From Geodermatophilus sp. DSM 44513 (lineage in GTDB: Bacteria > Actinomycetota > Actinomycetes > Mycobacteriales > Geodermatophilaceae), in the NCBI RefSeq assembly GCF_032460525.1, contig NZ_CP135963.1, positions 2,790,001-2,854,000 on the forward strand: DNA of 64,000 nt, given 5' to 3'. The notes beneath the pieces were generated by a model. The model had not been told where the DNA came from. It saw only the letters and a list, made by a program, of their open reading frames with translations, and did no database searches. Made by a program: the position numbers and the translations under genes. This document shows, piece by piece, positions 7,968 through 16,784 of this stretch (position 1 is the stretch's first letter; each line of letters begins with the position of its first letter).

Positions 7968-8059
7968 GGCGCCCGCGGCGGAGCGGCCCGCGCGGGCGGC
8001 CCACCGGGTCGGGTGAGGGGCGGGCGGGTCCGCGGCCGGCCGGACCGCAGGATGTCCCG

Positions 8060-8491
8060 GTGCGCGCGGTGGTGAGCAGGGTGGCGACGGCCTCGGTGAC
8101 CGTGGACGGCGCGGTCGTCGGGGAGGTCGGCCCGGGGCTGCTGGCGCTGGTCGGCGTCGGCCGCGTGGACGACGCCGAGCGGGCCCGGGCGCTGGCGCGC
8201 AAGGTGCACGAGCTGCGGGTCTTCCCCACCGACGACGGCGCCCGCTCCGTGGGCGACCTGGGCCTGCCGGTGCTGGTCGTCAGCCAGTTCACCCTCTACG
8301 CCGACACGCGGAAGGGCCGCCGTCCCTCCTGGGCCGACGCCGCCCCCGGCGAGGTGGCCGAGCCGCTGGTCGACGAGGTGGTCGCCGAGCTGCGCCGACG
8401 CGGCAGCGAGGTGGCCACGGGCGTCTTCGGGGCCCGCATGCTGGTGTCGTCGGTCAACGAGGGCCCGATGACCCTGCTGCTGGAGGTCTGA
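8060..8491 (+). CDS. dtd: D-aminoacyl-tRNA deacylase
   Basis: Hydrolyses D-amino acids (and glycine) mischarged on tRNA, an aminoacyl-tRNA proofreading step. It has 143 residues, full length for Dtd. It begins MRAVVSRVATASVTVDG, carries the invariant SQFTLYADTRKGRRPSW loop, and ends with VNEGPMTLLLEV containing the NxGPxT motif of the active site. The start is GTG 8060; CAGGAT ends 6 nt upstream and no ribosome-binding site is seen, so the message is probably leaderless. It lies between the divergently oriented glycosylase gene and sigB. Confidence 0.95.
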   Translation: MRAVVSRVATASVTVDGAVVGEVGPGLLALVGVGRVDDAERARALARKVHELRVFPTDDGARSVGDLGLPVLVVSQFTLYADTRKGRRPSWADAAPGEVAEPLVDEVVAELRRRGSEVATGVFGARMLVSSVNEGPMTLLLEV

Positions 8492-8564
8492 GCGCTGGGT
8501 GGTGTGGGTACAGCGACGTGACACGACACACGTCCTGTGCATCTGCTGTGAAACGGGGTCCCGT

Positions 8565-8591
8565 GGAACACCGGACCCCGTCAACGCCGTT
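8565..8591 (+). promoter_or_regulatory. ECF (SigE/SigH/SigR-type) promoter of sigB
   Basis: GGAACA at 8565-8570, a 17-nt spacer, then CGTT at 8588-8591. This matches the published SigH/SigR-type consensus (GGAAYA, 16-17 nt, CGTT). It lies about 150 nt before the sigB start, and mycobacterial sigB is known to be transcribed from such a promoter. A hairpin-forming GGGGTCC/GGACCCC pair flanks the -35 region. Prediction from sequence only. Confidence 0.6.
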
Positions 8592-8744
8592 GGACCGGGC
8601 GTACCACAAGGACAGATCGAGCGGGGGCTCGCCGGCTGACCCCGAGCCGGCCGAGCGACCAGACCCCCGACGCCCCGGGGCACACCGTCGCCGACGACGG
8701 CGCGCGGTGTGCATCCGATCCGAAGGCAAGGACGAAGACAGATC

Positions 8745-9728
8745 GTGACGCTGCTGCAGTCTTCCACCACCGACGCCCTCGAGGTGCGCTCCCCGCGCCG
8801 CGAGCCGGACACCAGCGGCCTGGTGTCCACCGACCTCGTCCGGGTGTACCTCAACACCATCGGCAAGACCGCGCTGCTGACCGCCGAGCAGGAGGTCGAG
8901 CTCTCCAAGCGCATCGAGGCCGGCCTGTACGCCGAGCGGCTGCTCACCGAGCGGCAGCTCACCCCCGCCCTGCAGCGGGACTACAAGGCGCTGGCCGCCG
9001 ACGGCAAGGCCGCCAAGCGGCACCTGCTGGAGGCCAACCTGCGCCTGGTCGTCTCGGTGGCCAAGCGCTACACCGGCCACGGCATGACGTTCCTGGACCT
9101 CATCCAGGAGGGCAACGTCGGCCTGATCCGGGCGGTCGAGAAGTTCGACTACACCAAGGGCTTCAAGTTCTCCACCTACGCGACGTGGTGGATCCGCCAG
9201 GCCATCACCCGCGCCATGGCCGACTCCGGCCGCACCATCCGGCTGCCCGTGCACCTCGCCGAGCAGGTCAACAAGGTGGTGCGCACCCGGCGCCGGATCC
9301 ACCAGGAGCTGGAGCGCGAGCCCACCGCCGAGGAGCTCGGCCTGGAGCTCGACATGACCCCGGAGCGGATCACCGAGCTGCTGGAGTACTCCCGCGACCT
9401 GGTGAGCCTGGACCAGACGGTGGGCGCCGACGAGGAGTCCCGCCTCGGTGACTTCATCGAGGACGCCGACGCCGCGGTCGCCGAGGACGCCGTGGCCTTC
9501 CAGATGATGAAGGGCGACGTGCGCACCGTGCTCTCCACGCTGGAGGACCGGGAGCGCGACGTGGTCGTGCTGCGCTTCGGCCTGGACGGCGGCCAGCCGC
9601 GCACGCTGGAGCAGATCGGCAAGCAGTTCGGCCTGTCCCGCGAGCGGGTCCGCCAGATCGAGCGCGAGACCATGGCCAAGCTGCGCGCGCCCGAGCGCGC
9701 CGAGGCCCTGCGCGACTACCTGGCCTGA
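8745..9728 (+). CDS. sigB: Principal-like sigma factor SigB
   Basis: Group 2 (non-essential, stress-linked) sigma-70 factor of 327 residues. It lacks the long region 1.1 of the principal factor. Region 1.2 begins [20 protein letters not shown], region 2 includes [19 protein letters not shown] and the promoter-melting helix [20 protein letters not shown], regions 3 and 4 follow, and the region 4.2 helix-turn-helix is [21 protein letters not shown] 8745 gives the standard N-terminus; AAGGACGAAGA lies upstream, and the 12 extra codons from 8709 look spurious. A strong 18-bp terminator follows. Location downstream of rpoD and upstream of ideR, plus the ECF-type promoter, supports a mycobacterial-SigB-like role. 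Confidence 0.92.
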   Translation: MTLLQSSTTDALEVRSPRREPDTSGLVSTDLVRVYLNTIGKTALLTAEQEVELSKRIEAGLYAERLLTERQLTPALQRDYKALAADGKAAKRHLLEANLRLVVSVAKRYTGHGMTFLDLIQEGNVGLIRAVEKFDYTKGFKFSTYATWWIRQAITRAMADSGRTIRLPVHLAEQVNKVVRTRRRIHQELEREPTAEELGLELDMTPERITELLEYSRDLVSLDQTVGADEESRLGDFIEDADAAVAEDAVAFQMMKGDVRTVLSTLEDRERDVVVLRFGLDGGQPRTLEQIGKQFGLSRERVRQIERETMAKLRAPERAEALRDYLA

Positions 9729-9736
9729 CGTCCTCC

Positions 9737-9775
9737 GCCGCGAGCCGGGCCCCCGACGGGGGCCCGGCTCGCGGC
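9737..9775 (+). terminator. Terminator of sigB
   Basis: Perfect 18-bp GC stem (9737-9754 with 9758-9775) around a GAC triloop, 8 nt after the sigB stop. It is among the strongest hairpins in the window. Confidence 0.88.
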
Positions 9776-9869
9776 GTTCGTGGGGTGACCACGGCGACCT
9801 CCTGACCGGAGCCGCTGCGCGGGCAACGCTGCCGCGGCGCGGGGGTCCTTCCGGGCTCCTGGCCGCGGT

Positions 9870-9886
9870 GCGGTCCGGAGGACCGC
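9870..9886 (-). terminator. Small hairpin after the GNAT/acyl-CoA synthetase gene
   Basis: 7-bp stem GCGGTCC/GGACCGC with a 3-nt loop, 11 nt beyond the minus-strand stop at 9898. Short but GC-only; a weak terminator candidate. Confidence 0.4.
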
Positions 9887-9897
9887 GATGTCACGGG

Positions 9898-12651
9898 TCA
9901 CATCGGGCTGCGCAGCCGGCGGGGGCCGGGGTCGACGCGGGCGGTGGGCGGGCCGACCCGGGCCGCGGCGCCGGCCACGACCAGGGACCGGCCGCCGTGC
10001 CAGGGGTCCGGCGGCCCGACGATGACCGGCTCCATGCCGAGCTGCAGCACCTCGGGCAGGTCGTCGGCCAGCCGGGCCACGCGCAGCAGCAGGTCCTCCA
10101 GCGCGGCGACGTCGACCGGCTCGGAGCCGCGGTAGCCGTCCAGCAACGGCCAGGCCCGCGGGGCGCGCACCAGCTCGGCGGCGTCCCGGTCCGTGAGCGG
10201 GAGCGTGCGGTACGCGCGGTCGCCGAGCAGGTCGGTGGCCACGCCACCGAGCCCGAAGCTGACCAGCGCGCCGAAGGACGGGTCGTCGACGATCTCCACG
10301 ACGGTGGCCACGCCCGGCGCGGCCATCTCCTGCACGATCACCGGGTCGCCCGAGGGGATGGCCGCGAACGCCGCCCGCACCGCCTCGGCGTCGCCGAGGT
10401 CCAGCCGCACCCCGCCCAGGTCGGAGCGGTGCCGCAGCCACGGCGCGGTGGACTTGAGCACCACCGGGTAGCCGACCTCCTCGGCCGCCTGCACCGCCGC
10501 CTCGGCGTCGGTGACCGTGCGGGTGCCCAGCAGCGGGATGCCGTAGGCGGCCAGCAGCGCGATGACCTCCTCGTCGGTCAGCGCCCGCCCGCCCGGGTCC
10601 CCGGCCAGCGCGGCCAGGACGACGTCCCGCCCGGCCTGCTCGTCCACGCCGTCGAGCTCCGGCACCTCGCCGACCGGACGGCGCCGCCAGGCCGCGTACT
10701 GCACCATCCGCGCCAGGGCGATCACGGCGCGCTCGGGGGTGGAGAACGACGGCACCGAACCGCGGGCCGGCGTCCCGTCCTCCCCGGGGACGGCGAGCTC
10801 GACCGGCACCCCCTCGCTGGACAGGAACGTGGCGACCACCGGCTTGTCCGCGCCGGTGGCCACGTCGCGCAGCGCCCGGCCGTACTCGGCCGCGCCCCGG
10901 CTCACCGGCGGCAGGAACACCGCGACCACGGCGTCCACCGTGTCGTCGTCGACCGCGCCCTGCAGCGCGGCCCGGAACCGCTCGGCCGAGCCGTCGGCGC
11001 CGATGTCCGTGGGCGCCTCGTGGGCCAGCCGCATGCCCTGCTCGAGGACGGCGTCGCTGACCAGCCAGCCCATGGCGGTGGAGTTGCCGACCACCGCGAC
11101 CCGGTCGCCGGCGGGCAGCGGCTGGTGGGCCAGCAGCGTGCCGACGTCGAACAGCTGCGCCAGGGTCTCCACCCGGATGACGCCCGCGGAGGCGAACAGC
11201 GCGGCGACCGACTCCTCGGGCACCGCAACGGACGTGCCGGCCAGCCCCTCGGTCATCCGCACGTGCCGGCCGCTCTTCACCGCGACCACCGGCTTGGTGC
11301 GGCCCACCCGGCGGGCCAGCCGGGCGAACTTGCGCGGGTTGCCGAAGCTCTCCAGGTGCAGCAGCACCACCTCGGTGCCCGGGTCGGTCGCCCAGTACTG
11401 CAGCATGTCGTTGCCGCTGACGTCGGCGCGGTTGCCGGCCGACACGAAGCTGGACAGGCCGATGTTGCGGTTGCGGGCCTGCCCGAGCAGCGCCGAGCCC
11501 AGCGCGCCGGACTGGGCGAAGAAGCCGACCCGCCCGCGGCCGGGCACCCGCGGGGCCAGGCTGGCGTTCAGCCGCACCGCCGGGTCGGTGTTGACGATGC
11601 CCAGGCAGTTGGGCCCCACCACCCGCATGCCCGACGCGCGCGCCGCGGCGACCAGCTCCCGCTCGCGGACCCGGCCCTCCGGGCCGGACTCGCCGAACCC
11701 GCCGGAGATCACCACCAGGCCGTGCACCCGCTTGCGCCGGCAGGCCTCCACGACACCGGCCACCTCGTCGGCGGGCACGGCCAGCACGGCCAGGTCGACG
11801 TCGTCGGGGACGTCCTCGATGCCCGCGTAGGCCGGCACCCCGCGCACGTGCCGGGTGCCGGGGTTGACCGGGTAGACCGGGCCCTCGAAGCCCAGGTCGA
11901 GCAGGTGCCGCAGGACGGCGTTGCCGATCTTGCCGTCGTCGTTGCTGGCGCCCACCACGGCGACCGACGAGGGGGTGAGCAGCCGGGCGATCGACCGGGA
12001 CTCGCTGCGCTGCTCGCGCTCGTAGGCGACCTGCAGGGCGGTCTCGGTCGGTGCGATCGGGAAGGTGAGGTGGACGACGCCCTCCTCGTAGGAGCGTTTC
12101 GGGGTGTACCCGGCGTCCAGGAAGACCCGCACCATCCGGTTGTTCTGCGCCAGCACCTCCGCGACGAAGGTGGTGATGCCACGCTCGCGGGCGGCGGCGG
12201 CCAGGTGCTCCAGCAGCACCGAGCCCAGCCCGCGGCCCTGGTGGGCGTCCTCGACGAGGAAGGCGACCTCGGCGTCGTCGGTGCCCGGGTAGCGGTCGTA
12301 GCGGCCGACGCCGACCACCTGGTCGCCGAGGACGAGGACGAAGGCCACCCGCGCGTCGTGGTCGACGTGGGTGAAGCGGTACAGGTCCCGGTCCGACAGC
12401 CGCTTCATCGGCCCGAAGAACCGGTAGTAGCGGGTCTGGTCGGAGCTGCGGTCCATCAGCCCGACGAGGCGATCGGCGTCCTCCGGGCGGATGGGGCGCA
12501 GGTGCAGCGTGCCGCCGTCGGCGGCGACCACGTCGGCCTCCCAGTGCGCCGGCGGCTGCGGCGCCGGCGACGTGCTGGAACGGCCCTCCTCCAGGGCCCC
12601 GTCGCGAGCGTCAGCGAGGGGCGGGGGGGAGGAGGGTCCTTCCTCAGTCAC
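9898..12651 (-). CDS. GNAT acetyltransferase fused to NDP-forming acyl-CoA synthetase (PatA-like)
   Basis: Large fusion of up to 917 residues. An N-terminal GNAT domain (about 45-200; EVAFLVEDAHQGRGLGSVLL is the acetyl-CoA-binding signature) is followed by a CoA-binding Rossmann domain (VAVVGASNDDGKIGNAVLRH), a ligase-CoA domain, and a C-terminal ATP-grasp domain (about 690-910). This order, GNAT first, is that of the Streptomyces lividans PatA protein lysine acetyltransferase, the reverse of Salmonella Pat. The synthetase half probably senses or binds acyl-CoA; the conserved catalytic His was not verified. The listed GTG start overlaps the acuC stop by 8 nt but lacks a ribosome-binding site. 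The first ~28 codons consist of repeat copy B. A GTG at VVAADGGTLHLRPI with GGGAGG 5 nt upstream is an alternative start. Confidence 0.85.
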   Translation of the reverse strand: MTEEGPSSPPPLADARDGALEEGRSSTSPAPQPPAHWEADVVAADGGTLHLRPIRPEDADRLVGLMDRSSDQTRYYRFFGPMKRLSDRDLYRFTHVDHDARVAFVLVLGDQVVGVGRYDRYPGTDDAEVAFLVEDAHQGRGLGSVLLEHLAAAARERGITTFVAEVLAQNNRMVRVFLDAGYTPKRSYEEGVVHLTFPIAPTETALQVAYEREQRSESRSIARLLTPSSVAVVGASNDDGKIGNAVLRHLLDLGFEGPVYPVNPGTRHVRGVPAYAGIEDVPDDVDLAVLAVPADEVAGVVEACRRKRVHGLVVISGGFGESGPEGRVRERELVAAARASGMRVVGPNCLGIVNTDPAVRLNASLAPRVPGRGRVGFFAQSGALGSALLGQARNRNIGLSSFVSAGNRADVSGNDMLQYWATDPGTEVVLLHLESFGNPRKFARLARRVGRTKPVVAVKSGRHVRMTEGLAGTSVAVPEESVAALFASAGVIRVETLAQLFDVGTLLAHQPLPAGDRVAVVGNSTAMGWLVSDAVLEQGMRLAHEAPTDIGADGSAERFRAALQGAVDDDTVDAVVAVFLPPVSRGAAEYGRALRDVATGADKPVVATFLSSEGVPVELAVPGEDGTPARGSVPSFSTPERAVIALARMVQYAAWRRRPVGEVPELDGVDEQAGRDVVLAALAGDPGGRALTDEEVIALLAAYGIPLLGTRTVTDAEAAVQAAEEVGYPVVLKSTAPWLRHRSDLGGVRLDLGDAEAVRAAFAAIPSGDPVIVQEMAAPGVATVVEIVDDPSFGALVSFGLGGVATDLLGDRAYRTLPLTDRDAAELVRAPRAWPLLDGYRGSEPVDVAALEDLLLRVARLADDLPEVLQLGMEPVIVGPPDPWHGGRSLVVAGAAARVGPPTARVDPGPRRLRSPM
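12574..12639 (-). repeat. Interspersed hairpin repeat, copy B
   Basis: The 58-nt hairpin (12582-12639) is followed on the minus strand by GTTCCAGC. Outer arms are GGACCCTCCTCC and GGAGGAGGGCC, different from the other copies but complementary, with the same bulged A. It begins 4 nt after the acuC stop and overlaps the first codons of the downstream PatA-like frame if that gene starts at 12651. Confidence 0.82.
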
Positions 12652-13825
12652 GGGGGTCGTCCGGGTCCAGGCCGAAGTAGGGGAACACCGCGGTGCGGGT
12701 GCGTGCGATGGCGCGGTCGACGCGGGACTCCGTCGTCGGGTCCCAGTGGGCGAAGCCGGTGTAGCCGCCCTCGGTCATGTGGGTGGGCGGGCGGGTGCGC
12801 AGGCCGCGGCGCACGACGTCGGCCCGCCAGGACTCCGGGATCTCGGTGGCCGGGTCCAGCCGGGCGCCGGCGGCCTCGGCGATGAGGTGCGTCCAGGCGC
12901 GGGGGACGCAGCGCACCAGGCCGTACCCGCCGCCGCCGAGCGCGATCCAGCGGCCGTCGCAGATCTCGTGCGCCAGGTCGTGCACCGCCCGGTAGCTCGC
13001 CCGCTGCCCGTCGATGGTGAGCCCGAGGTCGGCCAGCGGGTCCTCGTGGTGGGCGTCGCAGCCGCACTGGGTCACCAGCACCTCCGGGCGGAACGCGCGC
13101 AGCACGCTGGGGACGACGGCGGAGAAGGCCCGCAGCCACCCGGAGTCGTCGGTGCCGTTGGGCAGTGCCAGGTTCACCGCGCTGCCCAGCGCCTGCTCGG
13201 GGTCGCCGCACTCCTCGGGGAAGCCGGTGCCGGGGAACAGCGTCAGCGGGGTCTGGTGGACGCTGACGGTGAGCACCCGCGGGTCGTCGTAGAACAGCGT
13301 CTGCACGCCGTCGCCGTGGTGCACGTCGAGGTCGACGTAGGCGACCCGCTGGCGGCCGTGGTCCAGCAGCCACCGGATGGCCACCGCGGCGTCGTTGAAG
13401 ACGCAGAAGCCCGACGCGCGGTCGCGCATCGCGTGGTGCAGCCCGCCGGAGATGTTGACCGCGTGCTGCGTGCGGCCGGTGTGCACCCGCTCGGCGGCCA
13501 GCACGCTGCCCCCGGTGATCAGCGCGGCCGCGTCGTACATGCCCTCGAAGACGGGGTTGTCGGCGGTGCCGAGGCCGTACCCGACGCCGGGGTCGGCCGG
13601 GGCGCGCCGGACCGCGTCCAGGTAGGCCGGGTCGTGCACCCGGGTCAGCAGGTCGGCGCCGGCCGGCGCCGGCTCGACCACCTCCAGCCGGTCGGTGGCC
13701 AGGACGCCGAGGCTGTCGGCCAGCCGCATGGTGAGGTCCAGCCGCACCGGGTGCAGGGGGTGGTCGCCGCCCATCGTGTAGCCGAGCAGCGCGTCGTCCC
13801 AGACGACCGCGACCGAGTCACTCAC
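12644..13825 (-). CDS. acuC: AcuC-family lysine deacetylase
   Basis: Zinc-dependent deacetylase of the histone-deacetylase superfamily, 393 residues. In Bacillus subtilis AcuC reverses acetylation of acetyl-CoA synthetase. Signatures visible are [20 protein letters not shown], the metal/catalytic block [33 protein letters not shown] and the C-terminal [15 protein letters not shown]. The start is ATG 13825. The downstream PatA-like acetyltransferase overlaps the stop or starts shortly after it, so a deacetylase and an acetyltransferase share one operon. It is divergent from ideR with 140 nt between starts. Confidence 0.9.
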   Translation of the reverse strand: MSDSVAVVWDDALLGYTMGGDHPLHPVRLDLTMRLADSLGVLATDRLEVVEPAPAGADLLTRVHDPAYLDAVRRAPADPGVGYGLGTADNPVFEGMYDAAALITGGSVLAAERVHTGRTQHAVNISGGLHHAMRDRASGFCVFNDAAVAIRWLLDHGRQRVAYVDLDVHHGDGVQTLFYDDPRVLTVSVHQTPLTLFPGTGFPEECGDPEQALGSAVNLALPNGTDDSGWLRAFSAVVPSVLRAFRPEVLVTQCGCDAHHEDPLADLGLTIDGQRASYRAVHDLAHEICDGRWIALGGGGYGLVRCVPRAWTHLIAEAAGARLDPATEIPESWRADVVRRGLRTRPPTHMTEGGYTGFAHWDPTTESRVDRAIARTRTAVFPYFGLDPDDPRD

Positions 13826-13965
13826 GGCACACTCCTGACGCTGACGGCGCTGTCGCCGGGGACGCTACCGCCGGCGCCGCTGGGGCGTGCCGGCGAGCGC
13901 GGCCTCGCGTGCCCCGGCGCGGTCGCTCTCCCCCGATACCATCGGGCACGACACGGAGGAGAGCT

Positions 13966-14673
13966 GTGAACGACCTCATCGACACCACCGAGATGTACCT
14001 CCGGACGATCTTCGAGCTGGAGGAGGAGGGCATCGTTCCCCTCCGCGCGCGGATCGCCGAGCGGCTGCACCAGAGCGGCCCGACGGTCAGCCAGACGGTC
14101 GCCCGCATGGAGCGCGACGGCCTGCTCACCGTCGAGGGCGACCGGCACCTGCAGCTGTCGGAGTCCGGCCGGCAGCTGGCCACCGCGGTGATGCGCAAGC
14201 ACCGGCTGGCCGAGTGCCTGCTCGTCGACGTCATCGGCCTGGACTACGCCGACGTGCACGAGGAGGCGTGCCGCTGGGAGCACGTCATGAGCGAGGCCGT
14301 GGAGCGCAAGCTGCTCACCCTGCTCGGCAACCCGACCGTGTCCCCGTTCGGCAACCCGATCCCGGGGCTGGACGCCCTCGGCGGGGAGACCTCCGCGGTG
14401 CTGGACTCCCTGACCCTGCTGTCGACCACGGCCACGCCCGAGGGGCGCCGGGTGGAGATCAGGCGGATCAGCGAGCAGCTGCAGGAGGACAGCGAGCGGA
14501 TGCGGCAGCTCGCCGCCCAGGGCCTGCGGCCCGGCATGACCGCCGTCGCGCAGCTCACCGCCGGGTCGATCAGCCTGGACGGCGCCGTGCTGCCGGCCGG
14601 GGTCGCCCAGCACGTGTTCGTCAGCGCCCTCGACGAGGAGCTCGCCCCCGTGGAGGCGGCCCCCCTGCGCTGA
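13966..14673 (+). CDS. ideR: Iron-dependent repressor IdeR/DtxR
   Basis: Fe(II)-activated transcriptional repressor of iron-uptake genes, 235 residues. It has an N-terminal winged helix (about 4-70; [20 protein letters not shown]), a dimerisation domain and a C-terminal SH3-like domain (about 150-230). All DtxR-type metal ligands fall at the canonical numbers: Met10, Cys102, Glu105 and His106 for one site, His79, Glu83 and His98 for the other. GTG 13966 has GGAGGAGA 5 nt upstream; TACCAT at 13937-13942 is a likely -10. It sits near sigB as in mycobacteria, although here acuC and the PatA-like gene intervene. Confidence 0.95.
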   Translation: MNDLIDTTEMYLRTIFELEEEGIVPLRARIAERLHQSGPTVSQTVARMERDGLLTVEGDRHLQLSESGRQLATAVMRKHRLAECLLVDVIGLDYADVHEEACRWEHVMSEAVERKLLTLLGNPTVSPFGNPIPGLDALGGETSAVLDSLTLLSTTATPEGRRVEIRRISEQLQEDSERMRQLAAQGLRPGMTAVAQLTAGSISLDGAVLPAGVAQHVFVSALDEELAPVEAAPLR

Positions 14674-14704
14674 GGGAGGGCCCCCGGCTCCTACGGTGGG
14701 CGGG

Positions 14705-16777
14705 GTGAGCGAGCCGACCGGCGCCGAGACCGCCGCCCCCGCCGACCCCTTCGCCGACCTCGCCGCCTTCGTCGCGCTCCCCCGGGTCGGCGGGCTGGCC
14801 CTGTCGCCGGACGGGCGGCGGCTGGCCGTCGGGGTGCAGACGCTGGACCCCGAGGGCAAGACGTGGCAGTCCGCGCTGTGGGAGGTCGACCCGCAGGGGC
14901 GGCGCCCGGCCCGGCGGCTCACCCGCGGCGCGCGCGGTGAGTCCGCGCCGGTGTGGGCGCCCGACGGGTCGCTGCTGTTCACCTCCGCCCGTCCCGACCC
15001 CTCGGCCACGGGCGACGACGAGGAGCCGAAGCCCGCGCTGTGGGCGCTGCCCGCCGACGGCGGCGAGGCCCGCCCAGTGCTCGCCCACCCCGGCGGGATC
15101 GGCGGGGTGGCCGTCGCCGCGGACACCGGCGACGTGGTCGTCACCGCCTCGGCCGTGCCGGGTGCCGCCGACGCCGAGGACGACGCGGCGCGGCGCAAGC
15201 GGCGCACCGACGCCGGGGTGACCGCGATCCTGCACGAGGCCTACCCGGTGCGGTACTGGGACAGCGACCTGGGGCCGGCCACCCCGCACGTGTTCTGGGC
15301 CGGCGCGCTGCCGGCCGACCCCGCCGCCGGTGGGGAGCGACCCGCCGTCGCGCTGCGCGACCTCACGCCGGACGCCGTCCCGCCCGCGGGCGCCGGCGGC
15401 GACCTGGACCTGTCCCCCGACGGGCGCGCCCTGGTGCGGGTGGAGTCCGTGCCCGACGGCCCCGCCGGCCGGCGCGAGCGGGTGGTCCTGCTCGACACCG
15501 CGACCGGTCAGGCCCGCGTACTGGTCGACGACCCGGCCGCCGACGTGCACTCGCCCCGCTTCGCCCCCGACGGGAGCGCCGTCATCTGCGTACGGGAGTC
15601 GACGTCGACCTGGGAGGAGCCGCCGGACTACACCCTGCTGCACGTCGACGTCGCGAGCGGGGAGACCCGCGACCTCACCGCCGGCTTCGACCGCTGGCCG
15701 TCGGCGCCGCAGTTCGGCGCCGACGCGACGACGGTGTACTTCCTCGCCGACGACGGCGGCCGGCACGCGCTGTTCCGCGTGCCCGTGGCCGGCGGCGACC
15801 CGGTGCGGATGACCACCGACGGCGCCTACAGCGACCTGCAGGTGGCCCGCGACGGCAGCGCCCTGTACGCGCTGCGCTCGGCCTACGACGAGCCCCCGAC
15901 GCCGGTGCGGCTGGACCCGGAGGCGACCGGCCAGCACCCCGGGCCGCTGCTGTCCCCCGCGCCGGCGTCGGCGCTGCCCGGCACGCTGCACGAGGTCGAG
16001 GCCACCGCCGCCGACGGCATCCCGGTGCACTCCTGGCTGGTGCTGCCGGAGGGCGCGTCGGCGGAGCAGCCGGCGCCGCTGCTGCTGTGGGTGCACGGTG
16101 GGCCGCTGATGAGCTGGAACGCCTGGTCGTGGCGCTGGTGCCCGTGGGTGATGGCGGCGCGGGGCTACGCCGTCCTGCTGCCGGACCCGGCGCTGTCGCA
16201 GGGCTACGGGCAGGACTTCGTCCGCCGCGGCTGGGGCGAGTGGGGCGGAGCGCCCTACACCGACCTGATGGCGGCCGTGGACGCCGCCGTGGCGCGCCCG
16301 GAGGTCGACGGGTCGCGCACCGCCGCGATGGGCGGCTCCTTCGGCGGCTACATGGCCAACTGGATCGCCACCCGGACCGACCGGTTCGCCGCGATCGTCA
16401 CCCACGCCAGCCTGTGGGACCTGGACTCGTTCGTGGGCACCACCGACGCGGCCTACTACTGGGAGAAGGAGTGGGGCGACCCGGTGCAGCGGCCGGAGCG
16501 CTACGAGGCGAACTCGCCGCACCGCGCCGCCGACGCCATCCGGACGCCGGTGCTGGTCATCCACGGCGACCGGGACTACCGGGTGCCGATCGGTGAGGCG
16601 CTGCGCCTGTGGTACGACCTGCAGAAGCGCGGCGTGCCCTCCCGGTTCCTGTACTTCCCCGACGAGAACCACTGGGTGCTGCACCCCGGCAACCACCGCG
16701 TCTGGTACGACACGGTGCTGGCCTTCCTGGCCGAGCACGTGCACGGCGAGCAGTGGCGGCGCCCCGAGCTGCTGTGA
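14705..16777 (+). CDS. S9 family (prolyl oligopeptidase-type) peptidase
   Basis: Serine peptidase of 690 residues. An N-terminal beta-propeller with WD40-like repeats (about 20-400; LALSPDGRRLAVGVQ, LDLSPDGRALVRVESV) is followed by an alpha/beta-hydrolase domain. Catalytic elements are the oxyanion region LLLWVHGGPLMSWNAWSW, nucleophile Ser in GGSFGGYM, Asp in IHGDRDYRVP and His in FPDENHWVL. No signal peptide is seen, so a cytoplasmic acylaminoacyl- or oligopeptidase role is likely. GTG 14705 is preceded 7 nt upstream by TACGGT, consistent with a leaderless message; the annotated frame extends three codons further. The stop is 7 nt from the convergent DUF4192 stop. Confidence 0.9.
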   Translation: MSEPTGAETAAPADPFADLAAFVALPRVGGLALSPDGRRLAVGVQTLDPEGKTWQSALWEVDPQGRRPARRLTRGARGESAPVWAPDGSLLFTSARPDPSATGDDEEPKPALWALPADGGEARPVLAHPGGIGGVAVAADTGDVVVTASAVPGAADAEDDAARRKRRTDAGVTAILHEAYPVRYWDSDLGPATPHVFWAGALPADPAAGGERPAVALRDLTPDAVPPAGAGGDLDLSPDGRALVRVESVPDGPAGRRERVVLLDTATGQARVLVDDPAADVHSPRFAPDGSAVICVRESTSTWEEPPDYTLLHVDVASGETRDLTAGFDRWPSAPQFGADATTVYFLADDGGRHALFRVPVAGGDPVRMTTDGAYSDLQVARDGSALYALRSAYDEPPTPVRLDPEATGQHPGPLLSPAPASALPGTLHEVEATAADGIPVHSWLVLPEGASAEQPAPLLLWVHGGPLMSWNAWSWRWCPWVMAARGYAVLLPDPALSQGYGQDFVRRGWGEWGGAPYTDLMAAVDAAVARPEVDGSRTAAMGGSFGGYMANWIATRTDRFAAIVTHASLWDLDSFVGTTDAAYYWEKEWGDPVQRPERYEANSPHRAADAIRTPVLVIHGDRDYRVPIGEALRLWYDLQKRGVPSRFLYFPDENHWVLHPGNHRVWYDTVLAFLAEHVHGEQWRRPELL

Positions 16778-16784
16778 GGGCGGC

